DNA of 64,000 nt from positions 2,389,113-2,453,112 of the forward strand of contig NZ_DF968182.1 in the NCBI RefSeq assembly GCF_001192835.1. Reading direction: 5' to 3'. The notes beneath the pieces are model-generated. The model did not search any database and was not told where the DNA came from. It was given only the letters and a program-made list of their open reading frames with translations. This DNA comes from Lentimicrobium saccharophilum. GTDB taxonomy: Bacteria > Bacteroidota > Bacteroidia > Bacteroidales > Lentimicrobiaceae. The translations under genes were made by a program, and so were the position numbers. Positions 17,971 through 27,447 of this stretch are shown here, one piece after another. Each line of letters starts with the position of its first letter. The first letter of the stretch is position 1.

Positions 17971-18324
17971 TTATTTCCGTAAAATTTTCTCCATAGGCCT
18001 GCCTTTGGCCAGTTCGTCCACCATCTTGTCGAGATAGCGGATCTGCTGCATCAGCTTGTCCCCGATTTCTTCCACCCGGATGCCGCAAACAACTCCGGTA
18101 ATTTTGGATGCATCAGGATTGATCCGCGGCGCACCTGAAAAGAAATGCTCAAAGTCAGTCTGATTGTCAAGCTGTTGTTGCAGGGCTTGTGCATTATATC
18201 CGGTCAGCCAGCAGATGATCTGGTCCACTTCGGCCCTGCTGCGCCCTTTCTTCTCCGCTTTCGCAATGTAAAATGGATATACCTGAGAAAAAGGCATCCT
18301 GAAGATTTTTGTATTTGCGTTCAT
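17971..18324 (-). CDS. DUF2200 family protein
   Basis: A 117-residue protein whose pattern ([20 protein letters not shown]...[12 protein letters not shown]) matches the DUF2200 family, small bacterial proteins of unknown function. The length is typical. It is in the same minus-strand block as DUF1801, 37 bp upstream of it, and may be co-transcribed. No catalytic residue is known for the family. Confidence 0.85.
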   Translation of the reverse strand: MNANTKIFRMPFSQVYPFYIAKAEKKGRSRAEVDQIICWLTGYNAQALQQQLDNQTDFEHFFSGAPRINPDASKITGVVCGIRVEEIGDKLMQQIRYLDKMVDELAKGRPMEKILRK

Positions 18325-18340
18325 TCGATTGTTATTGGGC

Positions 18341-19192
18341 TCAGGGTTTCAGTTTCCAGATTTTTTCCGAAGCCGGCAGGTATTCGGGAAGCGCGGCGGA
18401 ACCATACCAGCTGAATAACTCATAATCCAGCAATCCGTTTTTAATGGCCGGGTCGGTCAGCAGGAGCGCCCTGGCCTCATCTTCCGATGGGATATTATGC
18501 AGAATAAAGATTCCGCGGTATTGAAGTTCATTTTTCCCCATAGGCCCGGCGACCACCAGTTTATTTTCCTCCACCAGGCGGCTGATATTATCCAGATGCC
18601 CTCTGAAACTATTGGTTATCAATTCCCTTTCCGCAGTAGTATTCGATCCGGTCTTCAGGATAACCAGAAAGTAAGACTTCATCCCGTAGTCATCTCCGCC
18701 CAGCCTGCCGGCCAGTGCAGCATCGTAAGCGGGATTGGCGGAAGTGGTATCCTGCACATACTGCCGGATCATTTTATAGGAAAACCCTTTACCGGCTCCG
18801 TCGGAAACTTCCACAAATATTTCATTGGCCGAAAGTTCCCGGTAAACAATCTTTTGGGGAAAATCGTGTACGGGATTGACAAAATTCCAGACTCCCTCAG
18901 CGGCGACAAGCTTAAAATCTACTCCTTCCCCCTGATTCTGGTCAGCAAGTGTGGCGGTGTAAACCACATCCTGGTTTTTCCGGCCGATTTCAAGGTATTC
19001 GGTTACCCGGATTCTCCCCTCCTCCAGCTTATAGGCGAACCCTTTCAGCGAGGATTCATTGAGTTTATCCCAATGTTCATAGGTATCGCGGTTTTCCGTT
19101 TTCCAGGTTCCCTGCAGAAAGCCGGGGAAAGCCGGTTGTCCGTAAGGGATTGAGGTTATGCATGCTGCGATAATTGAAAGCAGGATTTTCAT
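18341..19192 (-). CDS. Exported DUF6265/YciI-like fusion protein
   Basis: A 283-residue protein. The start is taken at 19192 because a signal peptide ([18 protein letters not shown]) begins there, although the frame is open for 18 more codons. The N-terminal half ([18 protein letters not shown]...[18 protein letters not shown]) resembles DUF6265 lipocalin-like domains. The C-terminal third ([10 protein letters not shown]...[25 protein letters not shown]) resembles YciI-like proteins, with the G-P-x-G pattern. The fusion places a YciI-like domain outside the cytoplasm. The function is unknown. Confidence 0.78.
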   Translation of the reverse strand: MKILLSIIAACITSIPYGQPAFPGFLQGTWKTENRDTYEHWDKLNESSLKGFAYKLEEGRIRVTEYLEIGRKNQDVVYTATLADQNQGEGVDFKLVAAEGVWNFVNPVHDFPQKIVYRELSANEIFVEVSDGAGKGFSYKMIRQYVQDTTSANPAYDAALAGRLGGDDYGMKSYFLVILKTGSNTTAERELITNSFRGHLDNISRLVEENKLVVAGPMGKNELQYRGIFILHNIPSEDEARALLLTDPAIKNGLLDYELFSWYGSAALPEYLPASEKIWKLKP

Positions 19193-19258
19193 GGTTTTAT
19201 GTGGATTGGTTAAGGACGGTTTTATAAGGTCCAGCATGACGGGCACGGATGGAATCGG

Positions 19259-19738
19259 CTATTCATGTTTCAGGTAAGGGTTGTATGCAATTTCCCATAG
19301 ATTTCCGTCAGGATCTCCGATGTAGCTGCTGTAGCCTCCCCAAAAGACTTTCTGCGGTTCTTTCACCACGTGTACGCCCCTGCTTTTCAACACAGCGATC
19401 AGGTCATCAACTTCCTGCACACTCCTGACGTTATATGAAATCGTAAACCCTCTGAAACCCTGTCCAACAGCATCAACACCGGCATCATGCGCCAGCGCGT
19501 TTTTGGGATATAATGCCAGGTAAAGACCGCAAAGTTCAAAAACGATCAGGTCGTCGCTGCCCTGAGCGGAACGCTTCCACCCGAATTTATTTTCATAAAA
19601 GTCAATGGATGCATTTATATCATTGACTCCCAATGTAATAAATGTAATACGCTGTTCCATTTCTTTATCGTTTCTGCCTTGTCCAATGGCAATAGAACCT
19701 AAGAATAACAATCCGGCGGGCAAAATGATCTGTTTCAT
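19259..19738 (-). CDS. VOC/glyoxalase superfamily protein, exported
   Basis: A 159-residue protein. The start at 19738 is preferred because a signal-peptide-like segment (MKQIILPAGLLFLGSIAIG) follows. The rest is a single VOC domain: FITLGVNDINASIDFYENKFGWK, then GFRGFTISYNV and GDPDGNLWEIAYNP, the last containing the metal-ligand Glu typical of the fold. Substrates of such proteins range from antibiotics to glyoxal adducts and cannot be told here. It is 66 bp upstream of the DUF6265/YciI gene on the same strand. Confidence 0.85.
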   Translation of the reverse strand: MKQIILPAGLLFLGSIAIGQGRNDKEMEQRITFITLGVNDINASIDFYENKFGWKRSAQGSDDLIVFELCGLYLALYPKNALAHDAGVDAVGQGFRGFTISYNVRSVQEVDDLIAVLKSRGVHVVKEPQKVFWGGYSSYIGDPDGNLWEIAYNPYLKHE

Positions 19739-20007
19739 AGCCCGGGAATTTGACTGATAGTCTCCAGCGGACAAATAAACCTGTATTGATCAGTCCTGCT
19801 GCGTTTCACATTGAACAAACATAACGATTTCAGGAATATTGCATGGTTAAATCTGATTGCATGGTCTGCTTTCTTATGCAGGGGTCACGCATCAACAATA
19901 CTTCCAGACCCTCTTCAGCAAAGTAACAATGTATAAACTTGTTTTTCAACGAAAAAAAACTCTGGCCGGTTCAAAGCAATTTTTGAATAATTTTTTTCTT
20001 CAGCCGC

Positions 20008-20037
20008 TTGTATATTTCAAATTTAGCTTTAATTTTG
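20008..20037 (+). promoter_or_regulatory. Promoter of the tRNA-Asn gene
   Basis: TTG at 20008-20010, a 19-bp spacer and TAATTTTG at 20030-20037 match the Bacteroidota vegetative promoter exactly. The tRNA begins 25 bp after the -7 element, so a short leader is expected. This is the best-matching promoter in the window. Confidence 0.8.
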
Positions 20038-20061
20038 CAGTCCCTTTTGAGGGAAAAACAC

Positions 20062-20135
20062 TCCTCCTTAGCTCAGTTGGTTAGAGCATCTGACTGTTAA
20101 TCAGAGGGTCGCTGGTTCAAGTCCAGCAGGGGGAG
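20062..20135 (+). tRNA. tRNA-Asn (GTT anticodon)
   Basis: A complete cloverleaf: acceptor stem 20062-20068 with 20128-20134 (one G-U pair), discriminator G at 20135, D-arm with GCTCAGTTGGTTAGAGC, anticodon loop containing GTT, and T-arm GCTGG-TTCAAGT-CCAGC. The 3' CCA is not encoded. The anticodon GTT reads AAC/AAU, so it is asparagine. It has its own promoter and is followed by a strong hairpin terminator. Confidence 0.95.
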
Positions 20136-20146
20136 CAAGAAAAGAC

Positions 20147-20174
20147 AAGCCGGCAGAAATGCCGGCTTTTTTTC
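20147..20174 (+). terminator. Intrinsic terminator after tRNA-Asn
   Basis: AAGCCGGCA and TGCCGGCTT form a 9-bp stem around a GAAA loop, followed by a T run ending at 20173. It lies 11 bp after the tRNA. Confidence 0.9.
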
Positions 20175-20641
20175 TATCGCAGATATAATCAGTCGGTTAG
20201 AGCAGAACCTGTCTCAATTGGCCGCATATTCTAATTTTAACTTAAGTTCAATTGCCTGTAACCCCGCACCTGCATGATTAATCGGCCGCTCATTCCGTAA
20301 ACGGACCGATTCGGGATCCGGCAAAACAGCAAAGCAGGTGAAGAGAATATCGATCTGCAAATTTCTGTTTATATTAAATTCTCCCGGCTTAATTCGGTGT
20401 TCATAGCCTCCGGTTTTTACCTGTCTTTTCCCCGCAAATAATAACTTTCTATTCCTGGAAGAACTTGCTTTTAATCGGATTTTTCCGTAAATTAGAATGA
20501 ATTTTGGAGAACTGCCTTTGAAGGATTGTTGTTTCTCCCCTTTCTTTTCACTTCCTTCTTTTTCCTTCCGCGGCAGCGTATCCGGTTTAATAAGCGGATA
20601 ACACAGTTACAGGATTTTTCACCATTCAATCAATCAAGGCC
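20175..20641. other. Intergenic region of about 470 bp
   Basis: It contains no ORF that I can support. At 20189-20206 the sequence TCAGTCGGTTAGAGCAGA resembles a tRNA D-arm but lacks the rest of a tRNA. A pyrimidine-rich stretch lies near 20520-20570, before the next gene. Confidence 0.4.
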
Positions 20642-21958
20642 ATGAAACATTTAGCTTTAACCTGCATTCTTTTTTGCCTGGCACTCACAGGTTTGTGCCA
20701 GTTTGTGCCTCAGCCGCTGAATTATCCCGGCGTGGGATACTGGCCATATTATTACGCCATCACAGACCCGGATCATGTCTGGATCGGGACGTTCCACGAG
20801 AATGGATTACCTTGTCCTTTTTCAGTGAAGACCACCGATGGCGGTGAATCCTGGATCTTTGACACAATCCCGGTTCCCGGCATTCCTCAATGTGTTTCTG
20901 TATGCGGGTGGGATGCAAATACCGGTTTCTTCGTGTTTGCAGATTCCGATGGCAGCACTGATCCTTCCATATGGAAAACCACCGACGGCGGTACTAACTG
21001 GTCCAACATGATCACAACGCAGTTTACCGGTAGTTTTATCAATTTCTACCATGCCTTCAGCGCAGATTCAGGGCTCGCGGTGGGAGATCCCAGGGATGGT
21101 TACTTTGAAATACAACTTACACACAATGGCGGAACGACATGGTCAAGGGTCCCCTCTTCTGACATCCCTGATATCCTGCCGGATGAAATGGGATTGAACC
21201 ATAGTTATTCCGGCGTGGGGAATTCTGTCTGGTTTACGACCAGCAAGGCCAGGCTTTTCCGCTCTGCCGACAGAGGCCTGACCTGGGAAGCTACAGAACT
21301 GGTTCCGAATGCAAGCCTTGATCTTGGCGTGTGTTTTTCCACAGCACAGCATGGAGCGGTCTGGAACAGATCTGTAAATACCAATCAGCTTTTCATCACC
21401 AACGACGGCGGTGTTACCCTGGAGCCGGTATCATTCCCGGCGGGATACTATATAATGGACATGAGCTGTGTGCAGGGGATTGATGGCGGTTTTGTGATAA
21501 CCGCATACAAAAACTCAATGAGGGTATATTTCACCCCGGATATGTTCAGCAATCTGTTCATTATCAAATCCAGCATATTGTCAAACGGAGCGGTTGAATT
21601 TTACGATGAGGCCACAGGATGGCTGGGTGGCGGAGAATCAGGATACAATGAGATTTATAAATATACCGGGATACTGACATCCACCAATGAAACACTGACT
21701 GAACATGCCCGGTTGACAATCATTCCCAATCCATCGGATGCCGAAGCCCTGTTAAGATTGCCGCAGAATGGAAACCTGAAATTTACAGGGCTCCGGGTTA
21801 CAGACCTGACCGGCAAGGTGATTTACAGCCGTTCCGTCAGATCTTCCGGTGGATGGATTAAACTGGATGCATCCGCTTTAATAAACGGGGTCTATATTCT
21901 GGAAGTCCTGTCGGGAAACAAGCCATCAGGCCGTGCAAAGTGGATTGTAAACCATTGA
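20642..21958 (+). CDS. Secreted BNR/sialidase-type propeller protein with T9SS tail
   Basis: A 438-residue exported protein. After a signal peptide (1-19) it has repeated BNR/Asp-box-like motifs (S.KTTDGGESW, WKTTDGGTNW, THNGGTTWSR, RSADRGLTWE, ITNDGGV), marking a beta-propeller found in sialidases and photosynthesis-stability-factor-like proteins. No sialidase active-site Arg triad is obvious, so it may simply bind. The last 80 residues, from IIPNPSDAE, form a T9SS sorting domain. It is monocistronic. The function is unknown; surface exposure is likely. Confidence 0.85.
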   Translation: MKHLALTCILFCLALTGLCQFVPQPLNYPGVGYWPYYYAITDPDHVWIGTFHENGLPCPFSVKTTDGGESWIFDTIPVPGIPQCVSVCGWDANTGFFVFADSDGSTDPSIWKTTDGGTNWSNMITTQFTGSFINFYHAFSADSGLAVGDPRDGYFEIQLTHNGGTTWSRVPSSDIPDILPDEMGLNHSYSGVGNSVWFTTSKARLFRSADRGLTWEATELVPNASLDLGVCFSTAQHGAVWNRSVNTNQLFITNDGGVTLEPVSFPAGYYIMDMSCVQGIDGGFVITAYKNSMRVYFTPDMFSNLFIIKSSILSNGAVEFYDEATGWLGGGESGYNEIYKYTGILTSTNETLTEHARLTIIPNPSDAEALLRLPQNGNLKFTGLRVTDLTGKVIYSRSVRSSGGWIKLDASALINGVYILEVLSGNKPSGRAKWIVNH

Positions 21959-22219
21959 TCAGAACATTCAGCCGTTGAACAGATTTTTACATCCCATGCA
22001 ATTTTTGTTTTACTAGCTGCATATCTGATCAATACCTGAAAAGACAGGCTTTAAGATCCATCTGATTAATGCAAATCATGAACACTGATAAACGGGCTGG
22101 AACAGAAGATTTAATGCCTGCTCAATAATGAATTTCTGACTGAATCCTGATCTGACATCAAACCTTCCACGGCCCGCACCATCTGAATACCTGATTAGAG
22201 GATAAACAAATAACCAGCA

Positions 22220-23026
22220 CTACCTGACAACGATTTTTGCTGAGGCCGACCGGTCAGTATCTGAGAACCTGGCAAAATAAATGCCGGGAGCAACCTTTCT
22301 TCCGCTTTGATCACACAGGTCCCACTCCAGGGTGTTGTTTCCTGCTTTGAAAATATTTTCGCTGATTTCCTTCACTTTTTTTCCGTGCATATCGTAAAAC
22401 GAAAGCGTTATAGCTCCGGAATGACATGTACTGAATCTGATAACTGTTTTATCTGAAACAGGATTCGGATAAGCGGACAGACCTGTTTTTGATGTTGAAC
22501 TGGTGAGGTGAGATGTTCCAACAGGATCATTGATGACCTGCAGTACGGCAATTCCCCTTCCAAGGCAACTCATCCACAATTCATAACCATTGTCTGTAAC
22601 TTTTACTTCCAGATCGCTGATGGTACTGTTTGGCAGGCCACCCCACTGGGGTATTCCCCCTGGTGATGAGGGGTAAATGCCAATATTCTCACCATCGTAC
22701 CATAAAATTCCGGCGTCAGTTGAGGGATACTCAGAATCGTATTGCATCCACAGCAGCCCGTCGGGTGTAATGGTGAGGGGTCTTACATGCTCCCCGGGGA
22801 ATGGCCATCCTTCATCATATGACCAGGTCTGGAAGGCGCCCGTGTTGGTGTTAAGACGTATTAAAGTGCTTCCGGTGCTGGTAAACTGCGACCAGGTTCC
22901 AACCCACACAATACCATTTGCATCAGCTGCAAAACCGGTAAACCAGGCTACGCTGCCCGGAAAGTCTTCAATTCCGCGGCTGTATGTGTTAATTCCATCT
23001 GTGCGTTGAATTTCGTAATCGGTCAT
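22220..23026 (-). pseudogene. N-terminally truncated propeller protein with T9SS tail
   Basis: A 268-residue open frame with no signal peptide: the first residues (MTDYEIQRTDG...) already look internal. It has two-component-regulator-propeller-like motifs (DANGIVWVGTW, TPDGLLWMQYD) followed by a T9SS sorting domain (YPNPVSDKT to KIVVR). In the same frame upstream the sequence soon meets a stop (23087) with no plausible secretion signal. A protein with a T9SS tail needs a signal peptide, so I take this as a 5'-truncated gene. A non-annotated upstream start is possible but not seen. Confidence 0.6.
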
Positions 23027-23086
23027 GGCCCAATATGTAAGTCTTCTTAGCGTGTGATGACCTACCTGGCAGTGGAGCAGCAGACC

Positions 23087-23227
23087 TTAGGTGAGGCAAT
23101 CTTTTCCTCTTTTTTTCAGTACCTGAATTGCCTTGTAAACCGCTGCCTTTTCAATTCCTGGTTTAGTGGAACCTTCAGCTGATTTCATAGGTTTTTCTGA
23201 TTCCCTGAGGGTCGTCAGTACAATTTC
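23087..23227 (-). pseudogene. Fragment of a small winged-helix (HTH) protein
   Basis: On the minus strand this reads a 46-codon open stretch with LRESEKPMKSAE, then TKPGIEKAAVYKAIQVLKKRGK and a stop. The pattern (K-P-M-x-x-x-E, G-I-E-K-x-x-V-x-K-A-I-x-x-L-K-K-x-G-K) is that of small helix-turn-helix proteins. The ATG at 23188 would give only 33 residues. No intact N-terminus is seen, so it is probably a remnant. It borders the truncated T9SS gene, which suggests a deletion joint here. Confidence 0.4.
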
Positions 23228-23246
23228 TTATGGTTCCATTTTCTGA

Positions 23247-23807
23247 TCAGTTCACTGTTTTTGTTTTTAAAGCCGCCATTTTGTGTCCTAAAAACCCAAG
23301 TATCAGCCAGGGAACAATACCATCGGCGAAATGGGCAAATATATCAGGCGCTTTATACCAGATAAAATTGGCATAAGGGATAAAGAAGAACCCGATCATT
23401 CCTACTGCAAGCGCAAGCAACAAGCGGTTGGTCAGGGTTGGATTCTTTTGTTGCAGGAACAACCAGAAGAGAAGGAAAGAAATTACAAAGCACACCAGCA
23501 ATCCCCTGATCATCGGCATGGCCATACTCATGGAATTTGCCTTCTGGTAATTAATTACAGCCCAGGGTTTACCTTCCAGCTTGTCCATCGAAGCCTGTTG
23601 TTCAGCCCTGCTCAGCGATGGATCAGGCTGTCCCAGCAAGTACATTCCCTGAGAAAGCCCGGCCTCTTCAAGCATTTGCAGAATGCTGTCCTGGGCCGGT
23701 GTATAGGTCGATGCCGCCCTGTGAAAGTTGGGCATGGCATAAGATAAAAACTGCCAGGCAAAAATGATGATTGCCCCGATCAATGAAAAGAGAAGTTTCT
23801 GCTTCAT
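23247..23807 (-). CDS. Membrane protein of unknown function
   Basis: A 186-residue protein starting at 23807, chosen because the hydrophobic N-terminal helix (KLLFSLIGAIIIFAWQFL) follows directly and a -7 element lies 20 bp upstream. A periplasmic-looking loop of about 70 residues precedes three more predicted helices near residues 88-108, 118-135 and 150-172. No domain is recognised. The neighbours on both sides are unrelated. The C-terminus is Lys-rich and probably cytoplasmic. Confidence 0.75.
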   Translation of the reverse strand: MKQKLLFSLIGAIIIFAWQFLSYAMPNFHRAASTYTPAQDSILQMLEEAGLSQGMYLLGQPDPSLSRAEQQASMDKLEGKPWAVINYQKANSMSMAMPMIRGLLVCFVISFLLFWLFLQQKNPTLTNRLLLALAVGMIGFFFIPYANFIWYKAPDIFAHFADGIVPWLILGFLGHKMAALKTKTVN

Positions 23808-23827
23808 GTCTTGTCGTTTTGTATTAT

Positions 23828-23835
23828 CAAAGATA
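23828..23835 (-). promoter_or_regulatory. Candidate -7 element for the membrane protein gene
   Basis: On the minus strand it reads TATCTTTG, an exact TAnnTTTG match 20 bp before the preferred start codon. No TTG lies at the right spacing, so this is only a half-site. Confidence 0.4.
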
Positions 23836-23849
23836 ATAAAAATATTCAT

Positions 23850-24490
23850 ATTAAAGTATATCGATATTCTGATTAAAGGGCAAAAGATATCAGCGTGTCA
23901 GTTTCAAAAAGATATACTGCCCTTCAAAAGTCCGGATACATGCAATAGCTGATCAAATGCTATATCAAAGGATCTGATTATATTTCCCGTATCCTTACAA
24001 TTATACTTTCCCGGTCAGAAATAGGACGGGAATTTCATGCCGGAACACACTATAAAAAACCCGGATTTACCGCAGGCACTTACGAATTCATTGTCATAAT
24101 CTACCGGTAAATATAAATTCTACCCCCTTTTAAATTGAATACGTTCAGGTTCTTTATTACTTCACCCTCGCTCTGCCCGGGGCTTCGCATTATTACGCGG
24201 ATTGCTGCTTCATGGCAACCATAGCCAACAGCCGGGATCAATTATTCTGGCATAATCCGGCAGCCCCCGCAAAGTGGATTGTTATCACTGTAAAGGAAAA
24301 TTTCCCTGAGATAATATTTTTACATTCCGTTACCGGAATTCACCGGTTAAAAATCTGAAAAATGGATTAAAATAGGCTTTCACACGAGCGATATAGTCTC
24401 TTTTCCAGAGCAACCACAAACCTCTTATTGTTCACCAGTTTCCATTACGAAAGCAAGTTTGCCTGTTCAATGAAAGTAGGCCATTTCCGG
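23850..24490. other. Intergenic region of about 640 bp
   Basis: It lies between two minus-strand genes. I see no open frame with recognisable content on either strand. The composition is AT-rich near 24100-24160 and 24300-24400. Confidence 0.4.
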
Positions 24491-24536
24491 TAAAAAGTAC
24501 TATCCGCCAACAGGCAGATACCTGAATGGCGGATAG
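24491..24536 (-). terminator. Candidate terminator of the 930-residue fibre gene
   Basis: CTATCCGCCA (24500-24509) pairs with TGGCGGATAG (24527-24536), with an inner CAGG/CCTG pairing. On the minus strand the stem is followed within three bases by a run of five T. It lies about 120 bp past the stop codon of the fibre-like gene. Confidence 0.5.
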
Positions 24537-24654
24537 CGGTCAAAACGCAGGATCTCACTTAAGGATTCAAACATAACTTTCATTCTCCGGTTATGCTGAA
24601 TGAATCCCATTTATTGAATCTGGGCAACTTTTCCTGCCTGGTTTAGCCAACCGG

Positions 24655-27447
24655 CTATTTATTCTGCACCGGTTGTGAAAGGTCGCCGCTTTTTTCTGAT
24701 GCACTCCCTTTCGCCGGAGCACTTACCGGAGCTGGCGGTTGTACAGGTTCGGCCACTCCATTGCCACTGCCGGCGGTATTGATTGCCGGAATCACTTTAG
24801 CGGGAGCCTTTGACTGAGTTTCTTCTGGTTCTCCTGTTCCACCGGCCGGGCTGGCAACAGAAGATTTTTCTGTAACAGCCTCCCGGGTCAGAACCGGTTC
24901 AAGATTCCCAATGCCAACTGCATTGTATTCATTTCTATCACTCTTAACAGGTCTTATTGAGGGTTTCGGAAGAATCGTTTCTACAGCAGGTTTATTCGGA
25001 TCAGGCATCACCGAAGGATGAACTCCCACTATCAGTTGGCCGCTCTCATAATATAAGCCTTCCCCGTTTGTCTGAGTGTCGGCATCGTTGTGCAGCCCGC
25101 TTGCCAGTTTGCCTGTATATCCGGCATCAATAACTTCGCGCGGCAGGCTGGGGTTCTCATATCCTGACCGTTTCCCTATAGCAATATAATTTATCATTAC
25201 ATTGCTTTTTCCGGCATTGTTCTCTACAACTGTAAAACCGGCGCCTGAAACTTCAGCGAGATAAACTCCGTTGGAATTACCAATCGGAGTTACTGTAACA
25301 ACAACAGGTGCGTCAGCAGAAACGGCAGCGGCAAAGGACGGGTCAAAGGCAATGTTTGCCCTTCCGTTTGAAAGTGTCGCCACACCGCTGGTCTGCACGG
25401 TGACATCTGTTGAAACATTGGTATAGAGCACGGTATTGGTTCCTGTTCCGTTTTCCTGGAGATGCACATCCAGCTTGTTTTTATAAACATCACCATTCGA
25501 GAACATGGCATAGTTTTCCCCTTCGGCATATAAGCCATAAACCTTGCCGTGAATATCGGCCCCCATAAGGTCTCCCCAGGCGCCTATTCCGATTCCGGTA
25601 TCAGCCTGACCCGGAGATTTTCCTGCACCACTTGTATAACTGGTGAAATATCCGCCATAGGTGGTGCTGCCGCTGTTTTTATATCCGAGCGAGCCCCAAT
25701 AGTTACCACCCTGGTATGCTCCCAAAACACCGCCACAGCGCGTATAATCGTTGTAGTTATATCCGGCTGTTCCAAAAGAATAAACATCCCCCCAGTAAGA
25801 GTACCCTCTTAAGGCAGAGTTGCTCAAATAATACGCGTAGCCCGTTCCATCATTCTGTGTCGAACGGGATCTAAAACCATATAGTGCAGTTTGCCCGTCA
25901 CCATCAGATTCCAGTTCATAGTGATAAAAATAACTGGGGATAGTAGCACTGTAGCCTAATTGACTATATCCATTATTATCAACCCTTACATCCAGTCTGC
26001 CATTGGGAGCGGAGGTTCCGATTCCGACATTGCCACCGGCCTGCTGAAAAATTAATGGATTGTTACCCGAATAGGTACCTATCCCAAAAAATGCATTGCT
26101 CGCTGTTGCATTATAATTCCAGATTAAAAATCCCTTATTGGAAGTACTTTGTCCGACATATAACAAAGAAGTTGCATTATCATCTCCAATGGATAGATTT
26201 GTACCTGTAGTAAAGCTGCTGATTGGCGTACCAAAAAGACCGGTATAACTTGACCCGCTTTCTGCAACCTGAAAACGGGCAACGGGAGCACTGACACCAA
26301 CGCCGACATTGCCACCCGCAGCCTGGAGTACCAGTGGATTTGCGCCGGAATAGGTGCCTATATTGTAATATGCATTAGCAGGATCTGTGGCATTCTGCCA
26401 GAAAAGGAATCCCTTATTACTGGGACTTTGCCCGATGTATAATACAGATGGCCCGTCCGGATCTCCGATGCTTAAGTTTGTACTCGAACCCCAGGTACTG
26501 ATGGGCGATCCAAACAAACCCGTATAACCGGGACTATCTTCCGCAACATGAAATAAGGCAGCCGGTGAAGCTGTCCGGATGCCGACATTGCCCCCATATT
26601 CCTGAAGGGTCATATTATTGCTCCCGTTGTAGGTCCCGATGCTGTAATATCCCAGGGCCGGATCAGTATTATATTGCCATATCAGGAATCCTTCATGCAT
26701 AGGAGCCTGACCAACATAGAGCACCGCATCTTCATTGTCATTTCCAATCGCAACATTGGTGCCTGTTGTCCAGGAACTTACGGGCACACCAAATGCCGCG
26801 GTGTAGCCGGGGGTATTCTCAATCACATGCAATCTGGCAGAGGGCACTGATGTACCGATTCCGATATTGCCGCCACTTTTGACAAGAAGGTCAGGACTAT
26901 AACCCATAGCATTATCAGCATTGATATACAATGCATTATCGAAACAATTGTAATAGATCCAGGCCTTGTTTACAGAATTATATTTGAATTCCAACCCGGC
27001 ATTTCCATTAACATAAGTATTGTTAAATCTGATAAAAGGGTAATTGGTAGCATTGGAAAGATGATAGTAACCATCTACATGCAGTTTCTCAACCGGGGTT
27101 GATGTTCCGATACCGACATTTCCAAGATTATAGTAAATGCTCGTTCCATTGTTCAGCCATTGTCCCGCATTGCTGCCCACGAGTAACCAGGCCGGAGCGG
27201 CAGGGGTTCCTGAATTGTAATAATAACCCGGAATGTCGGTTGTCTGATAAATCATCAGGCCGGTGGCCGGTGATACGATGGCATTCCGCTGGGCGAGGGT
27301 CATCCTGGGCGCCAAAAGGCCCCTGGTAGTGCTTTTAACATCCAGCATTGCCGAATTATCGGGTGCTGCGCCATCGGTATTGACGGCAACCTGGGCCTGG
27401 ATACTTATCCCTATGGCCAACAGGAAAATAAGTAATAATGCTTTCAT
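24655..27447 (-). CDS. Exported fibre-like repeat protein (930 aa), paralogue A
   Basis: A 930-residue protein with signal peptide (1-18). It then has a module shared with three neighbours: [16 protein letters not shown], then PRMTLAQRNAI, then GYYYN.GTPA.P.W. Downstream are NVGIGT..P motifs typical of beta-rich fibres and tail-fibre-like proteins. There are three tandem repeats of about 93 residues (about 193-285, 286-377, 378-472), each with GNVG, a GYT..FG.P segment and G.LIWQ/NYN-type blocks. A Tyr/Gly-rich region follows, and the C-terminus is Pro/Ala-rich and probably flexible. No S74 chaperone and no T9SS tail are seen. A role as a surface filament or adhesin is inferred. Confidence 0.8.
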   Translation of the reverse strand: MKALLLIFLLAIGISIQAQVAVNTDGAAPDNSAMLDVKSTTRGLLAPRMTLAQRNAIVSPATGLMIYQTTDIPGYYYNSGTPAAPAWLLVGSNAGQWLNNGTSIYYNLGNVGIGTSTPVEKLHVDGYYHLSNATNYPFIRFNNTYVNGNAGLEFKYNSVNKAWIYYNCFDNALYINADNAMGYSPDLLVKSGGNIGIGTSVPSARLHVIENTPGYTAAFGVPVSSWTTGTNVAIGNDNEDAVLYVGQAPMHEGFLIWQYNTDPALGYYSIGTYNGSNNMTLQEYGGNVGIRTASPAALFHVAEDSPGYTGLFGSPISTWGSSTNLSIGDPDGPSVLYIGQSPSNKGFLFWQNATDPANAYYNIGTYSGANPLVLQAAGGNVGVGVSAPVARFQVAESGSSYTGLFGTPISSFTTGTNLSIGDDNATSLLYVGQSTSNKGFLIWNYNATASNAFFGIGTYSGNNPLIFQQAGGNVGIGTSAPNGRLDVRVDNNGYSQLGYSATIPSYFYHYELESDGDGQTALYGFRSRSTQNDGTGYAYYLSNSALRGYSYWGDVYSFGTAGYNYNDYTRCGGVLGAYQGGNYWGSLGYKNSGSTTYGGYFTSYTSGAGKSPGQADTGIGIGAWGDLMGADIHGKVYGLYAEGENYAMFSNGDVYKNKLDVHLQENGTGTNTVLYTNVSTDVTVQTSGVATLSNGRANIAFDPSFAAAVSADAPVVVTVTPIGNSNGVYLAEVSGAGFTVVENNAGKSNVMINYIAIGKRSGYENPSLPREVIDAGYTGKLASGLHNDADTQTNGEGLYYESGQLIVGVHPSVMPDPNKPAVETILPKPSIRPVKSDRNEYNAVGIGNLEPVLTREAVTEKSSVASPAGGTGEPEETQSKAPAKVIPAINTAGSGNGVAEPVQPPAPVSAPAKGSASEKSGDLSQPVQNK

